Positions 1 to 11,890 of a stretch of 64,000 bases of DNA are shown here, piece by piece. The translations under genes and the position numbers were made by a program. Position 1 is the first letter of the stretch; every line of letters begins with the position of its first letter. Origin of the DNA: Lottia gigantea (lineage: Eukaryota > Mollusca > Gastropoda > Lottiidae). Under the pieces are notes generated by a model. It saw nothing but the letters and a program-made list of their open reading frames with translations. It did no database searches and was not told the DNA's origin. The stretch is taken from the NCBI RefSeq assembly GCF_000327385.1, contig NW_008706746.1:8430825-8494824 (forward strand). The letters are read 5' to 3'.

Positions 1-3000
1 TTAAATATCATTTAGCCTGAAGACGCAACCGTCTACCACAACCACTACCGCATTAAGAGACTTATCCGAAATGAAAAAAACTTACTGAACCGAATTTGGC
101 ATTGTTGATATCATGGATTTATACATTCCAGATATCTGATGAAAGTTTTAAAGTGTAAAGAAATGCTTAAGTGACAAACCAAGTACCAGGGGATTTGTTA
201 TCAAATGTTCAGGAATGGTTCACCGATCACGTCCACCAAATTCTAGGCATTGCTATGAATTAAGATTTAGCAACATCTTTGGATTGCACCGGGTGATATG
301 TAATTGATACACTGACTTTTGTGTGAAGGGGTCATATGTGAAGCTTTGTGTAGTTACCAAAACCTTTTTATTTATGAGTAAAATAGTGTTTATCAATACA
401 CATAGACTGTTTTCAGTTAACCTGCTTTTGAATGTACATCGAGATTGATATATTATCAGTGTTATTCTACCATGTTTCATTATCTTATTCAAATAAAAGT
501 CTGAAATTATGAAATGAGATGATGTACGGATATGATTTCGTCTTTAAGAACATACTATTGTGTTTAACAATTCTGGGTCTTCAGGGTCTCTTTGAAGACA
601 ATAAAGACTAGTATTTGATTATGAATCCTATTATAACCTTTTCCCTATTGATTGCTATTGTGGTTTGTGTTTTTTTTCTTAATTACGAGTCTAGACTAGG
701 TATGAAGGGACGACAAAATTGATCCCAATCTCTCTAGGTTTCGTGACATAACGAAGACCATTTCGGGTATTTTAAGCTAAGATGTAATTTCTTTCCGGTG
801 GGTTTAAAACATTCTTCATCAATCAACTCTTGGACATCGCGACCCTCGTGTGACCAGATCTAGCTGAGACTTTCATGGAAGTTGAAACCCCACTGATTAA
901 GATGGTGAAATCTTTCAAGTTCAAGTCAATGATTGTGTTTTTTGACGTGTGTGATTTAATCTCCGTGACTAAGTTTACAATCAGGAAAGTTAGAAATTTT
1001 TATGTCACAGAGAGCACCTGCACTTTATGGCATGAACCTGAAATATGACAGATTCGAGTCAGTTTATTGGCCCCAAGAGCAAACAAGTTCCTTACAAGAT
1101 CGATATATTGATTTTGAAAGCTACATGGTTATAAGGTTTGAATTAACAATTGCATATGGAAACCCATAGCATTAAAACGAGATATGCGAATTTACTATAC
1201 GAACTAAAACTTATTTACAAAGACAGTAGAGTCAGTCAAACTTGTAGACCTTGGAACGGCCACCGTAATCAGTGTGATGCTTCAATCAACGGTCAGTGGA
1301 ATTTCAAATTGTTGACACAGCTAGCAGTCACCAATTGTATGACATTGCCATCGCATACACATACACATGTACAATACAATAGCTGGAAAAGAACACGCAA
1401 GATAGTGACTTAGTGATTTAGTCTGGCAGCATCTTCTGTTGACACTGATACTTCTTTGTTTGAAGAGGCTGGCTCGCGAGTTGGGTGCTTGGTCTGCAGA
1501 ATAGTGATCCTTGACCATCACCACCACCTACAGCTTTCACGAGGTGTCGTTGACAGTTGCTCAAAAGTGAGTTGATGATAAAAGTACTGTTTGGAAATAG
1601 GTTACAATAACACTACTGCATTAACAAGATCTCACTCTTAGCCATCTATCATTGTAATCGCCATTATTTCAATAGGAGCATAAAACCCGGACATGAAACT
1701 CCTTTTTATTTCACTTTGTTGGATGAAACATGCCCTTGACTCATGTAAGCAACATTGCATAGTCTAATATCCTTAAATGTGCAGACCGAGACAACCTGCT
1801 TCGGAAATCTCAATAGCTTGTCAGGTCACTTTGCCCGGAATTCGTTGAATAATTCCAAGTCTTGTTATTCCATTCATAGCCAATCTACTTTTCAGGCAAA
1901 AATCTAAAATAAAGTCTACTGTAATATGAATGTTAAATACAGCGAAGAAAACTGCCTACAGCTATTCAATTCTTGACCATTTACTCCTATATAATTTCCT
2001 CAATTTCACCAATTCTCAATCTCTGACGGCTTAACTAGCGATTCTCTTCAAATTCCAATCGATTAGTAGCCTCTGGGTACTCTCAAATCATGGCTTTATA
2101 ATAACTATTAAATGAAGCAAGCGACATACAATTAATATCTGCTATTTTCTGATTATTCTTATTTAAATTTTCAAGACTTTTCAATGTCAACATAGTTTTT
2201 AGAACGGGGGAAATAGATGACTGGAGTGCCATTATCGTTAGAGAAAAAATCTTCAATTTCATGCGATCAAGATAAGTTGAGATGTAGTTGAAGTACTATC
2301 TGTATCAGTACAGTTTAATCTAACTGTCAATTCTCCAACAACTATTTTCTTTACATCACCACTTTTTTTAACTTCTTCAAGTTTTGATGCTAAACGAACA
2401 AGACGTTTCTAATGAAAATTTTAGTATTTTTCTCTTCTCTTACTTGTTTTTGCTGTGAGAATGTCCGCCTTCGGGATTTCATGGTTGGGAAGGGATACTT
2501 CGTCTTCGTAATTTTTTCTCATTCATGTCGAACCATGTTTCACATCACAATTTATGCCTTGTTTCAAAGTTGTCCGCCTCCATTGCTGTTTTTTTTTTCG
2601 GCTAGTCTGTCTATGAATTGTAATCCATTTAAATATTCTTCTGTTAATCAGGAGAAGTATTAGCATTTTGCTGTGGTATGCATTTATGTTGTCCGCCTCC
2701 TCAATTTTCCAGTTTTAGTCTCAGATGGTGAAGTGGGTTTTAAGATTTTAACGAATACATTAATTAGTGAAATTTTAAAAGAAGTCGAGACGGCCTTCAC
2801 ACGCACAAAACGTCCTTTAATATTTCATTCTCTCGGGAAATAGAATTAAGAGTAATTACATGTGTAGTCTATGTATGACTTTAGATTCCAATTTAACTGA
2901 ACACGTTTTTAAAAGTCTACAGATTTCAATTTCCAACCTATTGAGTCCGCGAGATGGCGACCGACGCAGCTGTTTAACATTACTTCCTGATCACTTGTAG

Positions 3001-3678
3001 CAATGAAGCAATAACATTCCTCTCACTATTAAATTTTTCCAAAAAAATATGCATGCTGTCACTAGTGACGTGTTGTGTCATACGGCGTCTCTTGAACAGC
3101 ATAATAATGGCGTTCCATATAAGAGATCTTACCGACTTCACTGGTAATTAGGGAGCTATGTAGTGATATGAAGTAGTATTTCGGCTTTCAAGGCATAAAC
3201 TGATTTCGGATTTTCATATTGTTTGTTTGATTGGTCATCAACCTCAAAAGTTCAAATTCATTTCCACAATGGGATTGTGGCTATTGGCTGAATACTGAGG
3301 TAACATAACATGTTAGTGCTGAACAATATAAATATTTCCCCGATTTCGTTACAGTCTTTGATTGTTGGTTCTTTTAGTGACCAATAAATCTGGCTGAATA
3401 ATAATTTCCAAGATCATGGTATTAAATGCATGTAGATCTGCATATTAGTCAGATTGTTGATTCTATATTTGATGATATTTTATAGGTTGTATGGAGAAAG
3501 ATTTAAAACTATACCAATATTTTACTACACCATATTCTCCTAGATTTACAGATTTTTATCAAATTGTTTATGTTAATTCTATAATTAATGATTTTTTGTA
3601 TGAAGATAAGTGTAATATGTTCCCGTTTTACCAGATATTAATCATTCAGTTAATTCTATCATTGATGATATCTTATAG
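1..3678. other. No exon recognised; probable intron or 5' flank of the Ig gene
   Basis: I see no convincing coding exon on either strand in this stretch. The gene that begins in view at 3679 starts in the middle of an immunoglobulin domain, so its signal peptide and the first cysteine-bearing half-domain must lie here or, more likely, before the window. The DNA is AT-rich and without long tandem repeats. The last 250 bases contain imperfect duplicates of the next exon's acceptor region, listed separately. Confidence 0.5.
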
Positions 3679-3722
3679 GTGGTATGGAGAAGAGTGGAAA
3701 ATGACCAATATTTAACAGTAGG
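3440..3722 (+). repeat. Decayed tandem duplicates of an exon acceptor region
   Basis: The 3' end of the intron and the start of the Ig exon (about 3643-3722) are clearly similar to 3440-3525, roughly 200 bases upstream. Both read through a TTGATGATAT-type block, a TTATAG acceptor and a GGAGAA-type exon start. A weaker copy of the intronic part lies near 3555-3610. In the upstream copy the exon frame meets a stop after six codons, so it cannot replace the real exon. It looks like a local tandem duplication that has decayed, leaving a decoy acceptor. Confidence 0.6.
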
Positions 3723-6700
3723 TAAAACCACGTGGAATAATGATGAAGCTTTACGAATTGATCATGAATACAAGGATAATGAGATCACATCTTGGGATTT
3801 AAGAATTGTAAAAGTTAGACAAGATCACGCTGGTGTATATGAATGTCAAATTACTTCAACTAAAGAATATTTGAGGCATATTACATTAACAGTAGTTGGT
3901 AGGTATTAATCATAATGCTCTCATTATAAACCTTATATGAACATGTTCAATATCTTCCGGCAAGGCTAGAGGGTTGCTTTACAGTTTGTTTTATGAAGAG
4001 GAATCCTAGTCTGACTCTAAAAGGGAAGGTAAAGAGGTTTTCTAAAATTTATGTCTTTTGGGGCCACTGATAGCATCAATTTGCACCATTCCAATTATCA
4101 GTCAGATGTATTTAGTTCCGTGTCATCAAACACTTAGTTTAAGTTGAATTGCAGGAACCACAGACGTCTGATTGAAAATGAGAGTGGTGTAAATTGATGT
4201 TATCATTGTTCCCGATACACATAAAAAAAAAATTAAACCTCTTTACAATCCCATTAACTCTTGAATTGGTGGGGGATTTGGTCTTGAATCAAAATATTGA
4301 TATTGGTTATATATATATATATATATATAGTTATTCTTTACAGACCAGAAATTAGGTGTCTTCTTTTTGAAATTTGATAATTCTGTTAAACAAAAAACTA
4401 TCTATTTAAAAAAAACAACGATGAAAACGCAAAGAGAGGTAGAAATAAAGAACACAGATTTATACCACGGTTAAAGATATAATAAGGGTCTGTTTAATTA
4501 ATTTGAATGATTATCAATGATGATAAACAATTTCTATTTCAGGTCCGCCAATACAACAACCAGGTATGTCTTTTATTACGTTTATATTTTAAAAGTACAT
4601 TTACCATTGAAAACGCTTCAGTAACATAAAGTAGAGAAAATACTAACCGTCAAACGATTTTATTTTTAATATCATTGTCTGAATTTATGAATTAGTATTC
4701 ATACAGATATCAGACAACTTCATACGTATTTTCATTTCTTTTAACTTTTTTTTGTTTTTTGATGCAGTGTTTTAGTTTCTAGACAATCATATTCATCAAT
4801 GAATAGGCTGGTTGCGAGACTATCTTGAACAATGGGAATATTTAAATACTTCATATCAATACATCACAGGGTTTTGTTATCATCAACTTTCGTCATTTTA
4901 CACAACAATAACAAAGCACCTTTGACTGTCTTTGAACTTAACGCCTGTGTGTTACAAGACATTCAAATATTCAAGAAGTATGATATGCTCTGGAAGTTTT
5001 TAGAGAAAATCGTTAAAATTTATTATTTTAGGTGTTAACAAAGACAATAGGATAATTTGAAATAGATTTATCAATATTTTGTTTTAATGAATACATAATT
5101 AGAAGAACACAATATGCTAAGGACACCTGTTTTTAGTGTAAAATCATCACAAGTCTTTTAGTTATTTCTTGGACTCCATATTTGGCTAATAATAAATAAG
5201 TAACTATCATCAAAAGGAAAACCCCAATAGCCAAAAAAAACCGAAAGGCCCAGCCTAGGGGTCTCGACCCACTTTAGTCCACGGATCCCCCACTCAACTA
5301 GTTGCGCCACTGTTAGCTAGTCTTACGCGAAAAGGATTTTTACTTCCTGAAGGGCATGGAATTATTGTTCTTGAATGTTTTTTTTTAATATTTTTGCTTT
5401 GTAAAATAACCGTTAATGGATATAAACTTGAGATAGAGGAATAATTGGTCTAATTCAATTCATTGGCTTTACTTTTGAATCATTTCTTTTAATCCAGACT
5501 ATATCCTCGTCATAGACAGGGATTGCTTAGACGTCAGAGACTATTGTGGGTGATCACTTGTCGTGACCTAGCTTAAAGTCAGTCAATATAAATTTCTTTG
5601 CTTGTCCACTGTCATATTCACAATGTCAAACTATTACCATCTTTGGCTTATACCTTTTCTCCAATAGCCGCCGTTCTCCTATCACGGAATGCGGCGATTT
5701 GATTGGATTGTACACCGGCGACAATCAGAGCACTCGACAGAAAGACTGTACACATTAGGGCTTAGTGTTTACATACATTGGGGCATCTGTTTGACTGTAT
5801 TTACGAACTTCAATAATAGGAGAAATGCGGCTATTGGAGTTAAGGAATAAGTTGAATAGCGTAATAGTCCAGTGTATATGACCGATTTTTTCGATTTGTC
5901 CTATCATTACATAGTCATCCTCACAATCCTCAATAATACCTTGAGTCCCTGTGGATGCACCACCGTAATATTATTCGGTTTAAACCCAGCCACTGTATAA
6001 ACAGTGTGCATGAAAGATTATTATAGCCGGTATTTTCTCTAGCAATTAGTAAGCATCAGACTGGAAGTATTCAAATGGTTATGATGAGGTGCTTCTATTC
6101 ACCACGCTCTTGGCACCACAAGAGAAATAATTCACTCAATCTCTCGTTAAGTGCATTTTATATTTCAAATTTTCAATAAAGTGAAGATTCCTCAGGAAAT
6201 AGGTATAGTCCAAATCACCGTTAAAATCGAGACGGGCCATGTAAGGTTTTGGACTGTTTTCTAGAAACGTCAAGTTACTAAGTACTAATCCCTTCCTTAC
6301 AGCAAACACTACAGTGGGTACAAAATGATCATCGGGTAGTTTTAAAACGAAATCTGCACAAAAAGCTTTTGTAATTGGTGATACAATTCCATACCCCTTC
6401 TGCATGGACTTCGTCGTTTAAATACCGCACTGTTTGGATAGATGTTTAAAATCAGAGTCAGAGATCTCGGACTTAACCACTCGTTACTTTCAACCATTTA
6501 GTTGAAATTGTTGAAAAGAAAACACGTTGAATGATAAATTATGCGTGAAGAATCTTTTCATTTCAAATATTACAAACCTTCAGTCAGCAAACCGATTCTT
6601 TTCCATTTTATCAGTTTTATTTCATTTTTTATTGTTCAGTCCATTAGTTTGAAATTTCAAGCTATCAAGTATAGACGCTAGTCAGCACTAAAATTCACAA

Positions 6701-9544
6701 GTGTATCGCTAGCTAAACTGGCATACTCACACTCGCGGCACTTCCGGTGCTATTCATTGTATGCCTAAGAGACAATTTGGGCTTCGACTCAAGAAAATTG
6801 GCGTTAGTTATCATTTTATGAGATATCATATCTATCTGCAGTTAGCTCTTTTGCATAAATAGTCAATTTTTGTTCGCAAGAGTTTCTGCTTTTCTGTGTC
6901 GTCAACTAAGGCCTCCAAACAGTGGTGGTAGCTATCGCTATAATGGTTTAGGGATGCAAATGCAATTGTAATTGTAGGTTCAAAAGGGATTCACTCTCTT
7001 AAAATAAAAACTTTCAAAATTTCAGGTAAAGGAAAAAACCGTGTACACAAATTCAAACCTGGACTTGATGGAAATAAACGTGAGTTCGAACGTCCTTTCC
7101 TGTAATCTTCAACTCTTGTTTCTCGTGTATTTGGGGCACCCTTTTTCCTATTTTACAAATTTAAAGTTTGCACCATTCATTTGACTGATGACCTATTCGG
7201 ATTCGGTTGTTTTTTTTTTCTTTTGACCATTAGACATACTCTTTATTTTTAGATTTGAATCTCAGGGATAATTTTGGGTATAAATAAAAAATATAACAAT
7301 CAACATGTTTTGAATTCTCCCCTGCATTCGTTTATTTATGCTTCTTGTGGAGTTAATATTCCATGCACACCATCTGTATGCGGTTACACTCTCGATTGTA
7401 GTGTATATATTTTAACTGTACATGATGTCTAGATACAGTATGAGGTATCTCTTATACCAGTGCTGTGTTTCATGAACGCTTGTCGTGCACCAGATACCAT
7501 TGCTACCAATCGTATGTGGTTGTTGAATATAACATACCATAACTCTGACAGATTTGCTGTAGAATGTCATTACTTCGTAATTTGTAAACAATCTTACTGG
7601 AACAAACAAAAAACATACTGCTCTGATTTTTTTACGTTTCATAGATGTTTTTCTTAAAAACTAATTTAAGATTTATCTGAATTAACTCTTTGAAGAACAA
7701 GGCCCAGAGCAGTGGCGGGGCCCAGAGCTGGAAATCTTCTAAAAGCGGATTATCTGAAACTATACAAATCCAAAAATGAGTTTAAAGTATACCTTATAGT
7801 ATTTTACTGTCTGTCAATTTCAGACGTGATGTCAACAGCAGCCGTTAAAGTTACTGGTAAGGATTATGTGGAATTGGGACACCGCATTCATCTGAGATGT
7901 AACGCCACTGGGGGTCCCCAGATGCCAGAGGAGATCGACTGGTTTAAAGACGGAGATAAAATTGACTCTGAAAAATATAAACATATTATAATGACAAAAT
8001 ACCATTCTATAAAACATCGTGCATTAATCAGTGAACTATATATAGACAGAAGTGCCATGTCGGATACCGGTACTTATATATGTCGGAGCTCTGATGACGT
8101 CATTTCCAGCAAATCTGTGACGGTGTTATTAGGTAAGGTTTTTATACGGATTATTCTGAATAGGCCATGGCTATACATACCGTGATGATACATCATATCT
8201 TTACCTGACCCTAAAAATCCGTTTAATAACATTCTTGACCATCAAAATTGCTTCACTCATCAGAAAAAAAACTAGCAACTGTTGCTAACAACTGTAAGGA
8301 AAAGATGGAAAACAAAGACAATACTCGTCTAGGGTGCAAATAGCCAGTGCAACCGAAACATCATATGCCCATTCAATTACATTTCCTATTCAGAGGATCA
8401 AGCACACAATTCAGAACAACAGTATATAGAATATCTTGGTCAGCTGCAATTAGAATTGCCGTCAGCCACATGATTACATGTCGTGGGATTTTTTCTTATA
8501 ACAAGTACAATTCCTTTCCAAACGCATGACGTTCTAATAGCATTTCCACACGTATCGCGCAATGGCCCAGGAAATTCCAAGTGCGGTGTATCTACGTGTA
8601 ACAGTCCCCAAAATCGGAAAAGCTATACAATGCCATTAGTTTTTACGTTGATACGGTACAAATAGTTTTATTTTGCTAATTCAATTTTTTTTTTTTTTTA
8701 TATTTCAGCCGAATCTCCGAATGTTAAACGTGGTAAGTAATGAATAACTTTGGTTAACTGGAAAGTATACCGTCGAGGCTTCTTTGAATCTAAGCAGATT
8801 CATGTACATTTATGTGTTAGAAATTTAACGTTTATCCCCATGGCTTCTGGGACATAAACTGCCGATTATAAGTACACTAATAGCCATCTCGGCCCTTTGA
8901 TGAACAAATTCTAGTATTCTACCAAATATACAGTGTTATTGACTATTATGTATACGTTTGTAAATATAGGCTATAGTTTTCTGACATTAATACTAATTTC
9001 GTATCTTCATTCGACCATTTCATGTCTAACTGCAAAGAAATAGCCTGGTTAGGAGCGCACGGTCTTGTCTAAACTCATAAAGACATTGTAAAGAAGTTTT
9101 CTAAAAATTTTATTTGTAGGCCTATGAGGGAAACTACTGGCATCAAATTTTAATTGGACGTCTGGGGTTCCTGCAATTGCACTTAATCAAAGTGTTTTAT
9201 GACGTCACTAATCGCGAAGCGCCTTAAGCATATTTTGCGATACGTAGTCCTAGTGGAATTGCAGAAACCACAAACGTCTTATTGAAAATTGGAATGGTGC
9301 AAATTGATACTATCAGTGTCCCCAATACACACAAATATTTTAGAAAACCTTTTTACGATGTCTTTCAGTTACCACAATACATTTCTCGGACCTGTTTTCA
9401 TGTCATTTTGCAATAATTCAACCTTTGTCTATTCTAGGTACGGGATCGTTTAACAGTCTCTCAGACTCAGCCTCGTTCCCGGGATCCGGAAGACTCTTCT
9501 TATTTCTTTTAGTGACTCTTTCAATATGGCTGCCGACCACGTGA
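3679..9544 (+). CDS. Dpr/zig-8-like two-Ig GPI-anchored adhesion protein, 3' part
   Basis: Exons seen: 3679-3898, 4543-4563, 7026-7079, 7824-8132, 8709-8732, 9438-9544 (TGA at 9542). The first encodes the second half of Ig domain 1, with VVWRR, YLTVGKTTW and the DHAGVYECQ cysteine loop, which is the pattern of Drosophila Dpr and nematode ZIG-8 proteins. Exon 7824-8132 holds Ig domain 2, with HLRCNATG, IDWFKDG and SDTGTYICRSS. The last exon ends in a Ser/Gly-rich stretch, then about 15 hydrophobic residues (RLFLFLLVTLSIWLPTT) and a stop, typical of a GPI-anchor signal. Known relatives act as cell-surface recognition molecules between neurons. All exons from 4543 to 8732 are phase 1-1. The 5' exons (signal peptide, first Ig1 cysteine) are not seen. 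Lachesin-like is the alternative family name. Confidence 0.82.
4029..4246. mobile_element. MITE-like foldback element, family A copy 1
   Basis: The ends are a perfect 12-bp inverted repeat (GTAAAGAGGTTT at 4029-4040 and its complement at 4235-4246). The subterminal sequence is also imperfectly inverted, around CACTGATAGCATCAATTTGC on the left and its partner on the right. Related copies occur at 9079-9365 and, partially, near 15151-15250. It has no coding capacity. It lies in an intron of the Ig gene. The superfamily is not determined. Confidence 0.65.
4310..4329. repeat. (TA)n microsatellite
   Basis: A run of alternating T and A of about 20 bases lies in an intron of the Ig gene. It is a simple sequence repeat with no other feature. 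Confidence 0.8.
5222..5340 (-). mobile_element. tRNA-derived SINE fragment
   Basis: On the minus strand this stretch has a box-A-like element (TGGCGCAACTAGTTGAGTGG) followed about 40 bases later by a box-B-like GGGTCGAGACCC, the layout of an RNA polymerase III internal promoter. It does not fold into an obvious intact tRNA. A tRNA-derived SINE head is the best reading; a decayed tRNA pseudogene is the alternative. Confidence 0.4.
5653..5845. mobile_element. Small inverted-repeat (MITE-like) element
   Basis: The ends are long inverted repeats: CTCCAATAGCCGC near 5659-5671 matches GCGGCTATTGGAG near 5827-5839 exactly. With a few mismatches the match extends to about 30 bases on each side, including TTCTCCTAT against ATAGGAGAA. 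The 190-base interior has no reading frame. It lies in the large intron of the Ig gene. No target-site duplication could be fixed with confidence. Confidence 0.6.
9079..9365. mobile_element. MITE-like foldback element, family A copy 2
   Basis: This is a second copy of the element at 4029-4246. It has longer imperfect terminal inverted repeats (AAAGACATTGTAAAGAAG on the left, complement of the CTTTTTACGATGTCTTT end on the right) and the same internal blocks, including GGAACC/GGTTCC near an ACGTCTG motif. It is noncoding and sits in the last intron of the Ig gene, just before the GPI-signal exon. Confidence 0.6.
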
Positions 9545-10547
9545 CAAACTAAACTGTGCAATCGGCGTGCCTTAATATTATCATTCGTAGTGCGGTGCGT
9601 TATTACGGGTCATGTCGTCATGTGATTGTCACGTGGTGATAACGTGACTAACAGATATGGGTCGGTGGAAAATGGCGGAGGGAAGAATGAAGACGGAGTA
9701 TTCAGGAGAGAAATTGGAATTGCTTATGTGATATAATCGGATTGATCAAACGCATCAGCAAATATTGTGATATTGCGTATTATGTGTTGTTTCGTTTCCT
9801 TGTCCTATTCGGTTGAAGTGGGTATATTTTAGTGCAATTGAAGGAGAAGAGTTACCACAAAATGTGATTGTGAAATTGTGGAATCTAAAAATTTGTAGAT
9901 AATCCCGAATTTGTTAGGAAGAACATGATACACATTAACTACCTATTGTTCTATATTTATCAATTATGTTCGGGCCTCAACTCAATGCTTTGACTACAGA
10001 AAAAAAAAACACCTCAAATATTGATATAAATGTAGGCCCATAAAGTCGGTCTTGAGACCTCGCTCTAAAAACTGTCGAAATCAGTTGACACGAAAAAGAA
10101 GTGCCGATTGTAAATATAAATATTCGACGCGTAAAGTAAAACATCGAAGAGTGGACAGTGTCGAAACAGACAAACTGATTTAAACTATTACTTAAATTAT
10201 GATTGTTTCACTAAATGTTGTCATTATTTTCGTCAATTTCATATTTTGAATCACTATTTAGAGTTGTTCCTGTCATCAAACCCGCCTATACATGTTTTCT
10301 GCGTAAACCTCTACACAGTTCCAGGACGCTACTATTGCTTCCAGATGAATATGTCTGTTTCCAGCTGATAAAAACTAAATTGTTTAAGTCTAGGTTTTAA
10401 TTCTCTCATTGCCGATGGCGCAGATTTTTATAGAAGACGTTCTGAAATTGGCTCAACAGTCTGGCAAGTGGAACAGAGGAAAGAAATCATGAAATCATTC
10501 TATAAACTGGTATATCGAAGCGGTAGACGACAATATCTCTTAATTGA
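9545..10547 (+). other. Probable 3' untranslated / downstream region of the Ig gene
   Basis: No coding frame is evident here. A GGAAAATGGCGGAGG motif near 9666-9681 resembles a YY1 site or initiator but has no gene attached. The next strong AATAAA followed by TGT-rich sequence is near 11681, so the transcript may run through the 37-bp repeat array. This is inference only. Confidence 0.3.
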
Positions 10548-10843
10548 ACATTACAATGATGGGAATTCCCAAACCTCTGATTTGACATTACAATGATGGG
10601 AATTCCCAAACCTCTGATTTGACATTACAATGATGGGAATTCCCACACCTCTGATTTAACATTATAATGATGGGAATCCCCACACCTCTGATTTGACATT
10701 ACAATGATGGGAATTCCCACACCTCTGATTTGACATTACAATGATGGGAATTCCCACACCTCTGATTTGACATTACAATGATGGGAATTCCCACACCACT
10801 GATTTGACATTATAATGATGGGAATTCCCACACCTCTGATTTG
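10548..10843. repeat. Tandem array, 8 copies of a 37-bp unit with a GGGAATTCCC palindrome
   Basis: The array is 296 bases, exactly eight units of 37. Each unit reads ACATTACAATGATGGG then AATTCCCACACCTCTG then ATTTG, with one to three changes per copy. Every unit but the fourth (which has GGGAATCCCC) contains the palindrome GGGAATTCCC, which fits the Rel/NF-kappaB consensus GGGRNNYYCC and also an EcoRI site. The array lies about 1 kb after the stop codon of the Ig gene. Confidence 0.92.
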
Positions 10844-11804
10844 ACATAGGGTTTCAACGGTTTCAGAATAATCAGCTGTATATTTAACAATTTTTGACAC
10901 CTAAATATTTATATCTATGATGGATCTTGCAAAGACAATTGTAAAGGGTGATCGTTTTGTACTATGCACTATTAATGGTCTTGTAAATGTTTTTGTTTTT
11001 GATTTGAACACAAACACGGAGTCGTCTGTTCATTTTAATGTAAATTGTCTGTTGATTAAATTTAAAGTCTATCAGCACAATTTAAGACGTTTTTAAATAT
11101 CTACAAGTGTGTAAAAATGTCGTTGATTTGTTCTAGTAAATTCTCACTCCCAAGTTTCGTTAATTTGAATTTCCATAGCATTGATTGTCTAAGAATGAAA
11201 CACAAGAACGATTAGTCAGTTAAAGATCCACGAGTTTATATAGATACTCAGCACTAACAAGATACTAGTTTTGAATCACGATCTGGACCATTTAAAATAT
11301 CAATAACTGTTTACCGGACCGTGTTCCAATATTAGATGTAGGTTTTTGTAGATCGGGTAGGCCAATGTTTCTATGTAGTAATAGACCTGCTACACCATGC
11401 TTTCCCTGTTGCAGGAGGTAGGCATCTACTAGATTAAAGACACTTGGTGGAAACTCGTGAGAGAAAAAAACAATGATTGAATTCCATGATGTACATGTGT
11501 AAATTATGAATATGAAAATGATTATTTGAAGCGATGGATGAACAGAAGACACTGATCAAGAAAATTACGACGATGTACAATTTTGTAAATTATTGATGTT
11601 CACATACTGAAATAATTTGTTTTTTTACTTGGCCATTTTCTATTTTATTTATTTGTTTTGTTTTTGTTGATGTTTATTGTAAATAAATTATTTGTGTATA
11701 TTGCTGATCGTGTCAACAAGAAATTGTCTTTAAATTAAAATAGTACATTTCGTATTTCAGTTTCGTTTGTAAAGTAAGATTGAACTTACGAGTGCGACTG
11801 TTGG

Positions 11805-11890
11805 AAAATACATGCTTACTCTTTTCGAAACACCTGATAGTACTTCTCGTTGGAGGAGTCCACTACTATACGACCTTTACTCTCGATTTT
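11805..11890. repeat. Dispersed repeat shared with 25893-25965
   Basis: A block starting around TTTTCGAAACACCTGATAG and running through GGAGGAGTCCACTACTATAC is repeated with few changes near 25893-25965, inside an intron of the Mesh-like gene. It is about 75 bases with no visible terminal repeats, so probably a fragment of an interspersed element. Confidence 0.6.

Noticed and set aside
3491-3715. A 74-codon frame that starts before the Ig exon
   Set aside because: It arises from intronic AT-rich sequence and the duplicated acceptor; the Ig frame is a different one, entered at 3679.
7703-7735. CAGTGGCGGGGCCC resembling a hAT terminus
   Set aside because: Only one end is visible and no 8-bp duplication was found; the flanking GGCCCAGAG repeat explains part of the match.
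9660-9690. GGAAAATGGCGGAGG as a promoter
   Set aside because: No gene start is found downstream; it is probably untranslated sequence of the Ig gene.
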